A DNA stretch of 64,000 bases, from contig NZ_PDBX01000001.1 in assembly GCF_002564105.1 (NCBI RefSeq), positions 186,001 through 250,000 on the forward strand. The letters run 5' to 3'. Made by a program: the position numbers and the translations under genes. Position 1 is the first letter of the stretch, and the number at the start of each line of letters is the position of its first letter. The DNA is from Collimonas sp. PA-H2 (GTDB lineage Bacteria > Pseudomonadota > Gammaproteobacteria > Burkholderiales > Burkholderiaceae_D). Under the pieces are notes generated by a model. The model did not search any database and was not told where the DNA came from. It saw only the letters and a list, made by a program, of their open reading frames with translations. Positions 1 to 8,346 of the stretch are shown here, piece after piece.

Positions 1-423
1 TTAACATTTATTGTTATTTCAACAAATAACTTGACGTTGTAACTATTTGTAACTACATTCGCAATCATGTGAACTTTCCATTAGTACGTCGCCGCGGCAC
101 TTCTCTATCTGGCGTCTCGTCCTATGTATATGCAGAGCTCCCATTGAACATCGAAGATCTCACTACTGACAAAGGTATGGCGATGCTCGATGCAACGTTT
201 TTCTAAGCAAATAAGTCACCAGCAAGGCTATGGCGAGCCGATTATAGTGCAGGGCGTCCGGCAGGGAACAAACCGGAACCGTCGCGCCGCTTGCCTCCCC
301 AGCTAATTTCCGTTATCGCGTGGGCATACGCCCGTAAACAAATCATTTGATAGTTACGCGACGGTCTCGCGTGAGCATCGATCTGGTAACTCAGCCATGA
401 TCACATTCCCCATCGAGGTCGAT
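1..423. other. AT-rich leader region without a confident gene
   Basis: No recognisable gene is seen. A GTG-started frame from 69 to 206 on the plus strand encodes 45 residues ending in LDATFF and could be the tail of a lost gene, but it has no clear ribosome site and matches no family I recognise. The rest, including the AT-rich first 60 bases, is treated as intergenic DNA upstream of the regulator that follows. Confidence 0.4.
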
Positions 424-1068
424 ATGTATATAGCAATTATCAGTCACGATCCACTTCTGGTACTGGGCCTTAGTACATTGATCGAAAAAAACTTCCCCGT
501 CTGCGAAATAATTAGGGAGACCAGCATACAAGAGACGCTTAAACAATGGGGCGAGAAGGATAGGTCACTAGCCACATTGACAGAATCACATTTATTGTTG
601 ATTGAGCAACCAAATTTAGAATCACTCATCGCGTATCAAACCGGCGGACAAACAGATGCAATACCAGCCACCATTGTTTTTGGCGTAGACAACCAGAAAA
701 CAATTGACCTTTGTCGAAGACATAACGTGAATGATTTTGTTTTTAAAAATGACCACGCCCGCCGTATGGTTGAAACCATACAGACTCTTATTTCCAATAT
801 ACCTAGAGCAAGAAAATGCTTGCTGCAGAAACCAACACAGCCCTTTTCATACCTCACCGCCCGCCAGAAAGATTTGATCGATCTATTGCTACAGGGATAT
901 TCCAATAAAAAAATCGCTCATGCTCTCAATCTGAGCTACGGCACAGTCAAAAACTATATGTCCACCCTCATGCAAATGATGTCAGCCAGGTCACGTCTTG
1001 AAATGGCGATGAAATTGAGAGAAAACGGCTATCAAATTCGCGATGTTGTCATTACAAAAAGTGACTAA
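424..1068 (+). CDS. LuxR/NarL-type regulator with degenerate receiver
   Basis: A 214-residue cytoplasmic DNA-binding regulator. The C-terminal quarter, from about residue 145, is a clear LuxR-type helix-turn-helix (LTARQKDLIDLLLQGYSNKK, then IAHALNLSYGTVKNY). The N-terminal 120 residues have a CheY-like pattern with an early acidic residue in ISHDPL and the late conserved Lys in VFKNDH. The strand that should carry the phospho-acceptor Asp reads LLLIEQPN, so the usual Asp is missing. I chose the ATG at 424 because GAGG lies 5 bases upstream; an in-frame ATG at 397 has no such site. It lies 216 bases upstream of the toxin-like pair in the same direction and the same AT-rich block, so it is a candidate regulator of that pair. 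The target is inferred. Confidence 0.8.
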   Translation: MYIAIISHDPLLVLGLSTLIEKNFPVCEIIRETSIQETLKQWGEKDRSLATLTESHLLLIEQPNLESLIAYQTGGQTDAIPATIVFGVDNQKTIDLCRRHNVNDFVFKNDHARRMVETIQTLISNIPRARKCLLQKPTQPFSYLTARQKDLIDLLLQGYSNKKIAHALNLSYGTVKNYMSTLMQMMSARSRLEMAMKLRENGYQIRDVVITKSD

Positions 1069-1284
1069 ATTCACGTGTCCAATTTCATCTTACTTTTTAC
1101 TTTATTTTAAATAAACTACGTTAGCGACATTAATTAAAAAATACTTCTTGAAATTAATATCCTACATGAAAATGTATTTAATTAATGAAGTTATTTAGAT
1201 TGCATAAATTAAATTTACATCGATTAACAGCGCATCTATTCAATCCGATTGAGTCAATCTTTAGATAAAAATCAGGAGCTAAGA

Positions 1285-1860
1285 ATGAAAAAATTTACAC
1301 CTTTTCCAAATATTAAGAAATTATTTTCAATTTTTATAATGACATTGTGGGTAAGTCATTCTGCCATTGCAGCATCGCCTGAATCTTTCACTAAAATTTC
1401 TATTTCCAATGTATGGAGTGGTGCAATTATTGTGGTCTGGGCAACGGGAGGAAACAGTTGGTTATGGGGTTATACTCCCTATGACGCCCAATCATTCGGG
1501 CAAAACAATAATTGGAGTATTCAATATAATAATAATTCAACTTTTACTTTTAAAAATGTGCAGCAAAACACTTGTATGACAGCATATAGCACAAGTGGGC
1601 TTACTCATAATAGTTGTGAAGCTGGGGCCACAAATCAACAATTTCAACCTATCTTAACCGATAGTGGAGCCATCCAACTCAAAAGCGTCAGCTTGCAAAA
1701 TAAATGCATTACAACCTTTGAATCTAGTGATTATAAATACGCATTTGGTCTGAATTTTACCAATTGTGCTTCTCAAGGAGAGGAAGCAGATAGTAAACAG
1801 CTTTGGGCATTAAATCCTGCGACATCCAAGGCTAAAGTATCTTCTCATGATGAGCAATAA
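1285..1860 (+). CDS. Secreted ricin-type lectin, CdtA/CdtC-like subunit
   Basis: A 191-residue protein with a lysine-rich start and hydrophobic stretch ending in SAIAA near residue 30, a typical Sec signal peptide. The mature part contains WLWGY, an aromatic-rich patch, and two Cys pairs spaced as in ricin-B lectin domains (NTCMTAY, HNSCEAG, NKCITTF, FTNCAS), with QQFQ and a final LWALNP. This pattern matches the CdtA/CdtC carrier subunits of cytolethal distending toxin, which bind host glycans and deliver CdtB. The start at 1285 follows AGGAG closely; an upstream in-frame ATG at 1249 would bury the signal peptide. Its stop touches the cdtB reading frame region, so the two are cotranscribed. 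Only one lectin subunit is present, whereas classical toxins have two. CdtA and CdtC types cannot be told apart here. Confidence 0.75.
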   Translation: MKKFTPFPNIKKLFSIFIMTLWVSHSAIAASPESFTKISISNVWSGAIIVVWATGGNSWLWGYTPYDAQSFGQNNNWSIQYNNNSTFTFKNVQQNTCMTAYSTSGLTHNSCEAGATNQQFQPILTDSGAIQLKSVSLQNKCITTFESSDYKYAFGLNFTNCASQGEEADSKQLWALNPATSKAKVSSHDEQ

Positions 1861-1871
1861 TGGAGAACAAA

Positions 1872-2729
1872 ATGAGAACCAAAATATTACCAGCTCTCAT
1901 AATTTTTTTAATCATCTACCTGCCAAATACCGCTTTTGCAGGCTTGGAAGATTATCGAACTGCCACTTGGAATTTACAAGGCGCATCTGCGGCAACAGAA
2001 AGCAAATGGAACGTAAATATTAGACAAATGGTCTCCGGAGATGGCGAAGTAGATGTTTTGGCAATACAAGAAGCCGGAGCTGTACCTAGCACTGCGGTAC
2101 TAACGAATCGAGTTATACCTTCTCCACCGGGCACAACTATTCCAATACGAGAATATGAATGGAACTTGGGAACAAGAGGCCGCCCGAACATTCGCTACAT
2201 ATATTTCGCGGAAAATGATTTGGGTGCGCACAGGGTAAACACCGCAGTAGTTACTAGAAGGAGAGCAGATAATATAGTCGCACTCGCAAACCCATCACAA
2301 CCTCAGGGAGGAAGGCCTTTGCTGGGTATTGGATTCAACAGAACACCAGTAGGCGGGCGGGATTATTTTTTCACACTTCATGCTTTCGCTACAGGCGGAG
2401 GTGATGCCGCTCCATCTATCAACGCAATTCACAACCACTTTACTCAACAAGACCCTCGTGACCAATGGCTCGTTATGGGAGATTACAACGTAGATCCTGA
2501 CATACTGACAACACGAATTAATCGTTATCCTCTAGTTGTCCCAGATATCACCATAGTTAGACAGCCATCAGCTACTCACGCTGGCGGTCATAATCTTGAT
2601 TATGCTGTGGCTGGTCAGAATCTTTCTGCAGGGAGCTTAGCAACATTGTTAGCGGCCGTTATGTTTGTCGCTCAATTACATGGGCAACTTGCATCAGACC
2701 ATACTCCCGTGAGGTTCTCTAAGCGATAA
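1872..2729 (+). CDS. cdtB: Cytolethal distending toxin nuclease subunit CdtB
   Basis: A 285-residue secreted DNase I-fold nuclease. A signal peptide ends in NTAFA at residue 23. The family blocks occur in order: TWNLQGASAATESKWN (32-47), LAIQEAG with the metal-binding Glu at 67, FTLHAFATGGGDA with the catalytic His at 170, MGDYNVDP with Asp204 and Asn206, NLDYAV near 242, and SDHTPV with His277. All DNase I-type catalytic positions I can check are present, so the enzyme should be active. Known CdtB proteins enter eukaryotic nuclei and cut DNA or phosphoinositides, arresting the cell cycle. The start at 1872 follows GGAG by 6 bases; an ATG at 1860 overlapping the upstream stop is less likely. 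Only 11 bases separate it from the lectin gene. The AT-rich composition suggests horizontal gain. Confidence 0.93.
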   Translation: MRTKILPALIIFLIIYLPNTAFAGLEDYRTATWNLQGASAATESKWNVNIRQMVSGDGEVDVLAIQEAGAVPSTAVLTNRVIPSPPGTTIPIREYEWNLGTRGRPNIRYIYFAENDLGAHRVNTAVVTRRRADNIVALANPSQPQGGRPLLGIGFNRTPVGGRDYFFTLHAFATGGGDAAPSINAIHNHFTQQDPRDQWLVMGDYNVDPDILTTRINRYPLVVPDITIVRQPSATHAGGHNLDYAVAGQNLSAGSLATLLAAVMFVAQLHGQLASDHTPVRFSKR

Positions 2730-2923
2730 ATTCTATCAGCGGTTATTCAGAAAATTCCCCGTCAAGGAAACATTTCAGAATTAGGAGCCATGGGGTTGCG
2801 TGATCCGAGTAGATCGCGTTCAATATCAACAATAAGGTAACCAACTTAGCGGGATAATTTGCATCGAAAATTGACCCACGTATAGACCACAATCCTACTC
2901 AATATAGTGAGTGGGAGATTGGA

Positions 2924-3358
2924 GTGATCGACGTGGCATTATTAGGCATTATTCGACGCTGGCACCTTCGTGACCAGGTCTCCCTGAGGGAGATCGCCAG
3001 GCGCTTAGGCATCTCCAGAAACACCGTCAGACGTTATCTGCGCTCTGAAATCATAGAGCCGGCTTACAGGGATCGACGCACTCCCAGTGCTCTTGATCAG
3101 TACGCCTTCAAACTTTCATCCTGGCTTAAAACCGAAGCGACCAAATCTCGAAAGCAGCGCCGCAGCTTGAAACAGATCCATGCAGATCTATGTGCGTTAG
3201 GCTTTGAGGGATCGTACGACCGGGTTGCCGCCTTTGCGCGACAGTGGCGCCTGGATCAGTTGGATAGGGTCAATTCTGCAAGCAAAGGAACAGTGGACGA
3301 TTTGCGCGTATCATCAGTATTGACAGGCCTGCCCGGCGCATGTTTGTTACGTGCCTAG
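2924..3358 (+). pseudogene. Truncated IS21-family IstA transposase
   Basis: The GTG-started frame encodes the N-terminal part of an IS21-type IstA: a winged or homeodomain-like helix-turn-helix (SLREIARRLGISRNTVRRYL) followed by the conserved SYDRVAAFARQWR block. Homology stops near 3293, just after ASKGT, and the remaining 20 or so residues are unrelated. The DDE catalytic domain and the partner ATPase IstB are absent, so the element is dead. AATTGACCCAC lies just upstream of the gene, and GGGTCAATT occurs at about 3268, possibly terminal-repeat-like sequence. A second scrap of the same gene lies near 11 kb. Confidence 0.75.
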
Positions 3359-3423
3359 AGTTCACCGGCACGGGCACGGAACCGGCATACTCTCTGCCTT
3401 TCTCGACCCAGGAGCAGTCGCAT

Positions 3424-3876
3424 ATGTCACCCTTCTTAACGCCACCCACCGATAGTCGACGTAAATTTCTGGCGATATTTGGACTAACGTTGATCATTAC
3501 GGCAATGGTCGGTTTTATCACGACCACGAGCACTCTCTTGGATAGGAAGGCGTCCTATACCGAGAAAATCATGGTGGAAGAAGCGGTCGACGGATACGAA
3601 TCAACTACTATAGGTGCCAAGCGGTTAAAACTGCATCGGCAAATGTTGGACGCTGTGAACAAAGACCTAGGAGCGACCTGGTTTGCCGCAGTCGCCGTCC
3701 TAGGTATTGGCGTTGCATTAAGCGTGCGCGGCTTCCGAGGGTGGAAGATGGAGATAGAAGTCCGCGAGGACCGTTTCGCGGCGCTTCAGGAAGCGAAACT
3801 CAAGGCGGAGCTGCGCAAGTTTGAACTAGAGATTGTTGCACTGGAGGCTGTGCAGCGCCCGAGCGATCTGAGCTAA
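3424..3876 (+). CDS. Small membrane protein with cytoplasmic coiled tail
   Basis: A 150-residue protein of unknown function. Two hydrophobic segments are visible (about residues 15-34 and 82-102), separated by a polar loop, and the C-terminal 45 residues are charged and helix-prone (FAALQEAKLKAELRKFELEI), probably a short coiled coil. The ATG at 3424 is preceded by GGAG at 3411; a longer frame from 3340 would add an unrelated leader that overlaps the tail of the broken transposase. No neighbour points to a function. Confidence 0.55.
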   Translation: MSPFLTPPTDSRRKFLAIFGLTLIITAMVGFITTTSTLLDRKASYTEKIMVEEAVDGYESTTIGAKRLKLHRQMLDAVNKDLGATWFAAVAVLGIGVALSVRGFRGWKMEIEVREDRFAALQEAKLKAELRKFELEIVALEAVQRPSDLS

Positions 3877-4000
3877 TAATTCGTTACCGAAGCGCACGGC
3901 TTCCGAAGCTGTGCTCCCCGCCCCAAAGCACAGTTCGACGGCTTGGGGTCGGATGCTGCCGGTCAAGCGGCACATTCGAGTCAGATCAAATCACGATTCA

Positions 4001-4205
4001 TACAAATAATGGATAGCTGCCATCGTCCGTCGCCGCCTTCGCGCGGAAATCGGCAATCATCGACCTGCGCTCTACAAACTGCTTTGCCTTGCATGCAGCG
4101 TCGCCGGCGGCATCTACTGCGCTCTTTGCCAGCTAAAACATCACTCTGGAACGCCTCGTTCTTGCGACATACTTTGTCGTACGTTTCCTGCAGCTGGCCG
4201 AACGA
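4001..4205 (-). pseudogene. Decayed fragment of the hypothetical gene at 8754-9134
   Basis: The bases from about 4001 to 4205 align with the 3' part of the minus-strand gene at 8754-9134, sharing long runs such as CGCGCGGAAATCGGCAATC and the segment encoding NEAFQ..VCRKNE..YDKV in reverse. The fragment has lost about 40 bases in the middle and stops abruptly before the M61 peptidase gene. The reading frame is broken. It marks a past duplication or recombination between these two places, 4.7 kb apart. The flanking 3877-4000 and 4206-4222 hold nothing else recognisable. Confidence 0.7.
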
Positions 4206-4222
4206 TCGATTAGCACAACATG

Positions 4223-6073
4223 TCAGCGCGCCTGCAGGATCTCGGACAACCGATCCGGAGTTCCGGGCACACGTTCCAGTACCGGAAAACGTTCGCCGTC
4301 GTGATAGTCCAATCGCAGCGGTGCTGCGGCCCGCAACGAAACTTCGATGGCGGCGATGCTGGTTTTCGCATCCCGTATCGCTTCCTGCATAACGTCGTTG
4401 CTGTACGGCTGCCCATTGACCGCGGTGATCGACATACCAGGCACGAAGCCCGCCTTGGCACCAGCGCTATCAGGAAGGACGTCGCCAACCACACCGGCGC
4501 CGCTGATATTCAAACCGATCGAATATTCAAATGCCTTGCTGCCGTTAGACTTGGACCAGTCGCTGGGCCGGTCTCGGTACACCAGCCGGTAGCCGCTGCC
4601 GGTGATTCCACCCATCGGACCATCGCCGCTGTGCGAATGTAGGCGCTCGTTGAGAAAGCTCGCCCAGTCGTTCGGCACCACACTGTTCAGCGCGGCGACC
4701 AATTGGGTGAACGAGTAAGGCTTCACTTGCGCGCCAAGATTGTCGCCACCGTTGAACATCGCCAGGAAGTCGTCCAGCGATTTGCGGCCGTCGCTGCGAT
4801 TGCGCATTGTGACATCCACATCCAGCCATATCAGGGTGCCCTCGCCGTAAAACTCGAAACCGTTGCGACGCCAGTTGTCGTAGGCGCCACCGCCTTTGTC
4901 CCACAAAGCCAGCGCCGCCACCGCTGTGTCTTGCAGATCGCGCCACTGGCGTCCGCTACGGTGGCTGACGAGGGCTGCGCTTGCGCCTAGCATGCCAAAA
5001 TATTGTTCACGATTCCACAGACCAGCGCGGGCCGTGAGCACGGCACCCAGATATTCGGTCAGTCCTTCGTAGGCCCACAAGCCGCTGTTGTCGACCGGCA
5101 CTTGGAAATTCGGCGTGGTCATGCCGTCGGGCCGACGGTATTTACCGTTCCAGCTATGGACCAAATCATGCGGCATAAAATTAGCATAGCGCGACATCAT
5201 TCCTTCATCGGTCAGAAATCGCGCGGGGCGGCGGTTATCTAGTGACTGGTGATGGTCGGCCGCGTATCCTTCAATCTCGTCTGACAGGGTGACGAGCATG
5301 CGGAAGGCATCGTAGTGGTGACTGCGGAACATTTTACTGCTTTGGCTTATCAGTTCGGACAGCTTGTCAATGTAGGCCTGATTGACTTCCAGGTTCTCCG
5401 GCGCGTCGGCCACCATGTCGAGATAGTGGGGAGGAGTGATTCCCAACGCCAGTGGTATCTCACGAAAGTAGCGGCCTGCGATCAGAGGCGAATCGACCAG
5501 CTGTTCCAATGACACTGTCTGGAATGCGATCGGGCCGGCAGTGCCGACGGCGGCGTTGTCAACTGGATGCAGTGAGCTGGCATGCCGCCATTCCGTGGGT
5601 AGCAACAGCGACGGCGTTACTTTGATGCGGTCCACACGCGTGGCTGGGCCGGCGTAAGGATAAAGCAGCACGTCGTTCCAGCTCAGCACCGCCAACTTGT
5701 CGCTGGTCGAGCCTCCGGCCGTGCCTCCCGCCGACGCGGTGATAAAGTCGGTCCTGACTTCGATGCTGTGCGCACCGTTGGGAACCGTGATGCGGTAGGC
5801 GTAGAGGTCAAGCGGATCGCGCCGCCAAGCGAGCCGCTTGCCGTTGGCGCTGATCGTCAGCCCGACCTGCTGAGCGATCGGTGCCACCTCATGCGCATTC
5901 GGCATCCACTTCGGATAAGCCAGAGTCAAAGGACCAGGCCGCACTGGAATGGTCAGTGTAGCGTGAATGATCTTGCGTGGCACGTCGCGCATGTCGACAG
6001 CCAGTTGTATCGGTTCGGCGGCGGCTGCGGATAGGGGGAGCAGTAAAATGATCAGCGAAGTGCGCAGGCTCAT
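4223..6073 (-). CDS. M61 (glycyl aminopeptidase) family metallopeptidase with PDZ domain
   Basis: A 616-residue exported enzyme with a short signal peptide (LIILLLPLSAAAA). The N-terminal third is the beta-rich M61 domain. The zinc site reads MPHDLVHSWNGKYRRP with His302 and His306, and the downstream GLTEYLGAVL supplies the expected Glu ligand. The family normally has HExxH; here the catalytic position 303 is Asp. A PDZ domain spans roughly residues 515-600 (GVVGDVLPDSAGAKAGFVPG). M61 peptidases remove N-terminal Gly or Ala from peptides in the periplasm. The next gene upstream, an NAD(P)-binding protein, runs the same way with a 30-base gap, so the two may be cotranscribed. Whether HDxxH keeps full activity cannot be judged from sequence. 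Confidence 0.85.
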   Translation of the reverse strand: MSLRTSLIILLLPLSAAAAEPIQLAVDMRDVPRKIIHATLTIPVRPGPLTLAYPKWMPNAHEVAPIAQQVGLTISANGKRLAWRRDPLDLYAYRITVPNGAHSIEVRTDFITASAGGTAGGSTSDKLAVLSWNDVLLYPYAGPATRVDRIKVTPSLLLPTEWRHASSLHPVDNAAVGTAGPIAFQTVSLEQLVDSPLIAGRYFREIPLALGITPPHYLDMVADAPENLEVNQAYIDKLSELISQSSKMFRSHHYDAFRMLVTLSDEIEGYAADHHQSLDNRRPARFLTDEGMMSRYANFMPHDLVHSWNGKYRRPDGMTTPNFQVPVDNSGLWAYEGLTEYLGAVLTARAGLWNREQYFGMLGASAALVSHRSGRQWRDLQDTAVAALALWDKGGGAYDNWRRNGFEFYGEGTLIWLDVDVTMRNRSDGRKSLDDFLAMFNGGDNLGAQVKPYSFTQLVAALNSVVPNDWASFLNERLHSHSGDGPMGGITGSGYRLVYRDRPSDWSKSNGSKAFEYSIGLNISGAGVVGDVLPDSAGAKAGFVPGMSITAVNGQPYSNDVMQEAIRDAKTSIAAIEVSLRAAAPLRLDYHDGERFPVLERVPGTPDRLSEILQAR

Positions 6074-6103
6074 GTCAATTATCTCTATAAAAAATATAGC
6101 GAG

Positions 6104-6751
6104 TTAATAAGATAGCCCGACCTTTTGACCGATCCATGAAGTATCTTTAGCCAAGCGAATCATAAAATGAGCAACGTCCGCTCGCGAAATTTTTCCGGTA
6201 CCCCAAGGATTTAATCTTTCTTCCGTGCGGTACTGCTTGCGGGCAGCATCGTTCGTCAATTGAGCTGGGCGCACTACCACCCATTCTTCGGAGTAGGATC
6301 TTAAAAGTGTTTCAGCCTCTTCATGATCGCGATAAGTCTCACCAATAAATATTGGCAAAAATATTTTTCCAACCACAAATGGCAAATCGGATCGAGTCTC
6401 ATGAGTGCCGTAGGCACTCATGTAGATGATTCGTTTTGGCTTTCCTTTCATAACGGCCGAAAGCGAATCCTTTAAAATTCCCTTAATTGGGTAGTCTTGC
6501 GAGAGGCCAATATTGTATCGGACAAGATTCCAAGACATGGGATGACCCAAGGCAACAAACACGGTTTCTTGTTTTGACGCCCATGCTGTCAGGGCTTCTT
6601 GATCCGAAACTTCGCCGCGAATAACCTCCAACTTCATTTCTTTAGGCAATTTGTCAGGTTGCCTTACAAATACCGAAACGTCATGGGAAGGAAGCTGTTT
6701 GAGAATCTCAAGCCCTGTTAATCCGGTGGCACCCACGATTCCGTATTTCAT
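6104..6751 (-). CDS. NAD(P)-binding atypical short-chain dehydrogenase
   Basis: A 215-residue protein with an N-terminal Rossmann nucleotide-binding motif (GIVGATGLTGLEIL) and the atypical SDR layout (IYMSAYGTHE in the active-site region, then VVVRPAQLTN), similar to NmrA-like and SDR_a5 proteins. It probably binds NADPH as a reductase or redox sensor; the substrate is unknown. A strong AAGGAG lies just upstream of the ATG. It sits between the M61 peptidase and a small four-helix membrane protein, all on the minus strand. Confidence 0.75.
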   Translation of the reverse strand: MKYGIVGATGLTGLEILKQLPSHDVSVFVRQPDKLPKEMKLEVIRGEVSDQEALTAWASKQETVFVALGHPMSWNLVRYNIGLSQDYPIKGILKDSLSAVMKGKPKRIIYMSAYGTHETRSDLPFVVGKIFLPIFIGETYRDHEEAETLLRSYSEEWVVVRPAQLTNDAARKQYRTEERLNPWGTGKISRADVAHFMIRLAKDTSWIGQKVGLSY

Positions 6752-6839
6752 TGTTAATTTCTCCTTAATTTAGAATTAAAAAATGCAATTTCCATGGTCA
6801 ACTCCTGGGGTAAATTTGACGATGCGGTTCTCCACCAGA

Positions 6840-7220
6840 TTACTGTCGGCCGGCAGTAACCTTCACGTTCATCAGAACGTTTGCGGTGAACGCTGCCAAG
6901 CCAATAGTGACGCAGCCGGCAGAGATGGATACGATGGGAACTGCAGCTGTATGACCGGTAAGCACCAAACCGAGACCGAGCATGAAAAATGGCAGGCCGA
7001 TGTTGTGCAACCAAAAATGAATTCGCGCGAGCAGCGTCAGCGCTGCAGCCGGGTAAAGGTGATAAATCAATCCCGCAAGCGCGAGCGAAGCCCAGCCTAG
7101 CAAAGCGAGATGCGCATGGACTGGAGCCAAAACAAAGTTGTCGGTCGCCCCCATAAAGCCGCCAAGTAACGCGCCGACGAATAGATAGATCACGGCGATT
7201 TTGAGAAATCGAATACCCAT
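6840..7220 (-). CDS. Small four-helix membrane protein, heme-copper oxidase subunit I-like
   Basis: A 126-residue integral membrane protein with four hydrophobic segments. The motif VHAHLALLGWASLALAGLIY and the later His in IHFWLHNIG resemble a pair of helices of cbb3/NorB-type subunit I, and small proteins of this kind are often annotated as cytochrome oxidase-like. It is far too short to be a working oxidase, so a heme-binding or stress role is only inferred. A perfect AGGAGG precedes the ATG. Downstream on the same strand is an NAD(P)-binding protein. Confidence 0.65.
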   Translation of the reverse strand: MGIRFLKIAVIYLFVGALLGGFMGATDNFVLAPVHAHLALLGWASLALAGLIYHLYPAAALTLLARIHFWLHNIGLPFFMLGLGLVLTGHTAAVPIVSISAGCVTIGLAAFTANVLMNVKVTAGRQ

Positions 7221-7396
7221 TGAAACCTCCTGTAAAAAACAAACAACTGATTGTTGATACCGCCAGCTAAATCAAGCGGGTCGTCAGCGGCCAAGCTTCG
7301 ACGCTACAGAGGCTGAGCGCAATCAACAACTCAGCACAATGCAGCGCACCACGTTGGTTGATAAAGCATTGACTTGGCGGCAGCGCCAACAGTTAT

Positions 7397-8257
7397 CTAC
7401 GCCTTAAGTTCCATTGCAATCGTCTCGGCCATCGGCGTTGTTGGCCGGCCGATCAATGTACTGAGCTGGTGCGTATTGTCGAAAAGGCCACCTTGCGAAG
7501 CGCCGCTATCAGAATCTGCAAGCAGATCCGCGACTGGTTCGGGCAGACCAAAGCCCACGAGCGCCGCTTTGTAGTCAGCACGCGGCAGGTTCATGTAGTT
7601 GACTGCCTTGCCTGACAGCCGCGAGATTTCGGCCGCGAACTCCGACAAGGTGTAGGCAGTATCCCCCGCCAGTTCGTAGACCCGCCCGGCTTGATCGGGA
7701 AGCGTCATCCCCAAAGCAGCCGCGGCGGCATAGTCAGCCCGCGAAGCCGAAGCAATTCGTCCGTCGCCGGCGCTACCCATCAGCGCACCATGAGCCAGCG
7801 CCGTTGGAATTGAAATCGTGTAATTTTCGGTGTACCAACCATTGCGCAACACAACGAATGGGATGGCTGAAGCTTTAAGCATCGCCTCGGTTTGAACGTG
7901 GTCAGCCGCCAACCCCAACGGAGACGTGCTGGCGTGTAGAACGCTCGTGTATCCGATCAACTTGACTTCACAATCAATCGCCGCGTCAATTACGGCGCGG
8001 TGGTGAGAGGCGCGCTGTCCGGGCCCAAGCTCGCTCGAAGATATAAGCAGTAGCTTATTCGCACCAGCAAGCGCTGTCCTAAGCGACGCTGGTTGCGTGT
8101 AATCCGCCTGACGGACTTGAACGCCGCGATTCGATAAATCGGTTGCCTTCGCTGGATCGCGAACTACAGCGACGATGCCTGATGCAGATTCCGTGCGTAA
8201 AAGGTTTTCAATTACCAGACGACCGAGCTGACCTGTGGCCCCTGTAACAACTATCAT
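7397..8257 (-). CDS. qorB: NAD(P)H:quinone oxidoreductase QorB (NmrA-like SDR)
   Basis: A 286-residue cytoplasmic enzyme closely resembling Escherichia coli QorB/YtfG over its whole length: VTGATGQLG dinucleotide-binding loop at residues 4-12, KLLLISSSE, LRNGWYTENY, GRIASASRADYAAAAA, VYELAGD and the C-terminal GGLFD..LSTLIGRPTT. It reduces quinones with NADPH. It is transcribed away from an HxlR-type regulator across a 90-base gap that contains dyad repeats, the usual arrangement for redox- or electrophile-responsive control of this gene. Confidence 0.9.
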   Translation of the reverse strand: MIVVTGATGQLGRLVIENLLRTESASGIVAVVRDPAKATDLSNRGVQVRQADYTQPASLRTALAGANKLLLISSSELGPGQRASHHRAVIDAAIDCEVKLIGYTSVLHASTSPLGLAADHVQTEAMLKASAIPFVVLRNGWYTENYTISIPTALAHGALMGSAGDGRIASASRADYAAAAALGMTLPDQAGRVYELAGDTAYTLSEFAAEISRLSGKAVNYMNLPRADYKAALVGFGLPEPVADLLADSDSGASQGGLFDNTHQLSTLIGRPTTPMAETIAMELKA

Positions 8258-8280
8258 GACAAATTCCTTGGTTTGCTTGA

Positions 8281-8321
8281 GTAAGGCACTTACAATAAGG
8301 CATTACCTTACTTTCCGTAAG
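8281..8321. promoter_or_regulatory. Twin GTAAG/CTTAC dyads between qorB and the HxlR gene
   Basis: Two inverted repeats lie in the divergent promoter gap: GTAAG-GCA-CTTAC at 8281-8293 and CTTAC-TTTCC-GTAAG at 8307-8321. They use the same half-site in opposite arrangement. HxlR-family regulators bind short dyads in such gaps, so these are the likely operators for qorB and for autoregulation. The promoters themselves are not clear. Confidence 0.55.
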
Positions 8322-8346
8322 TACGCACCGAAAGGTTAGTGCAGAG

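Noticed and set aside
6754..7242. Minus-strand frame overlapping the small membrane protein
   Set aside because: Its product is Arg/Ser-rich and lacks hydrophobic segments; the other frame has four clean membrane helices and an AGGAGG site.
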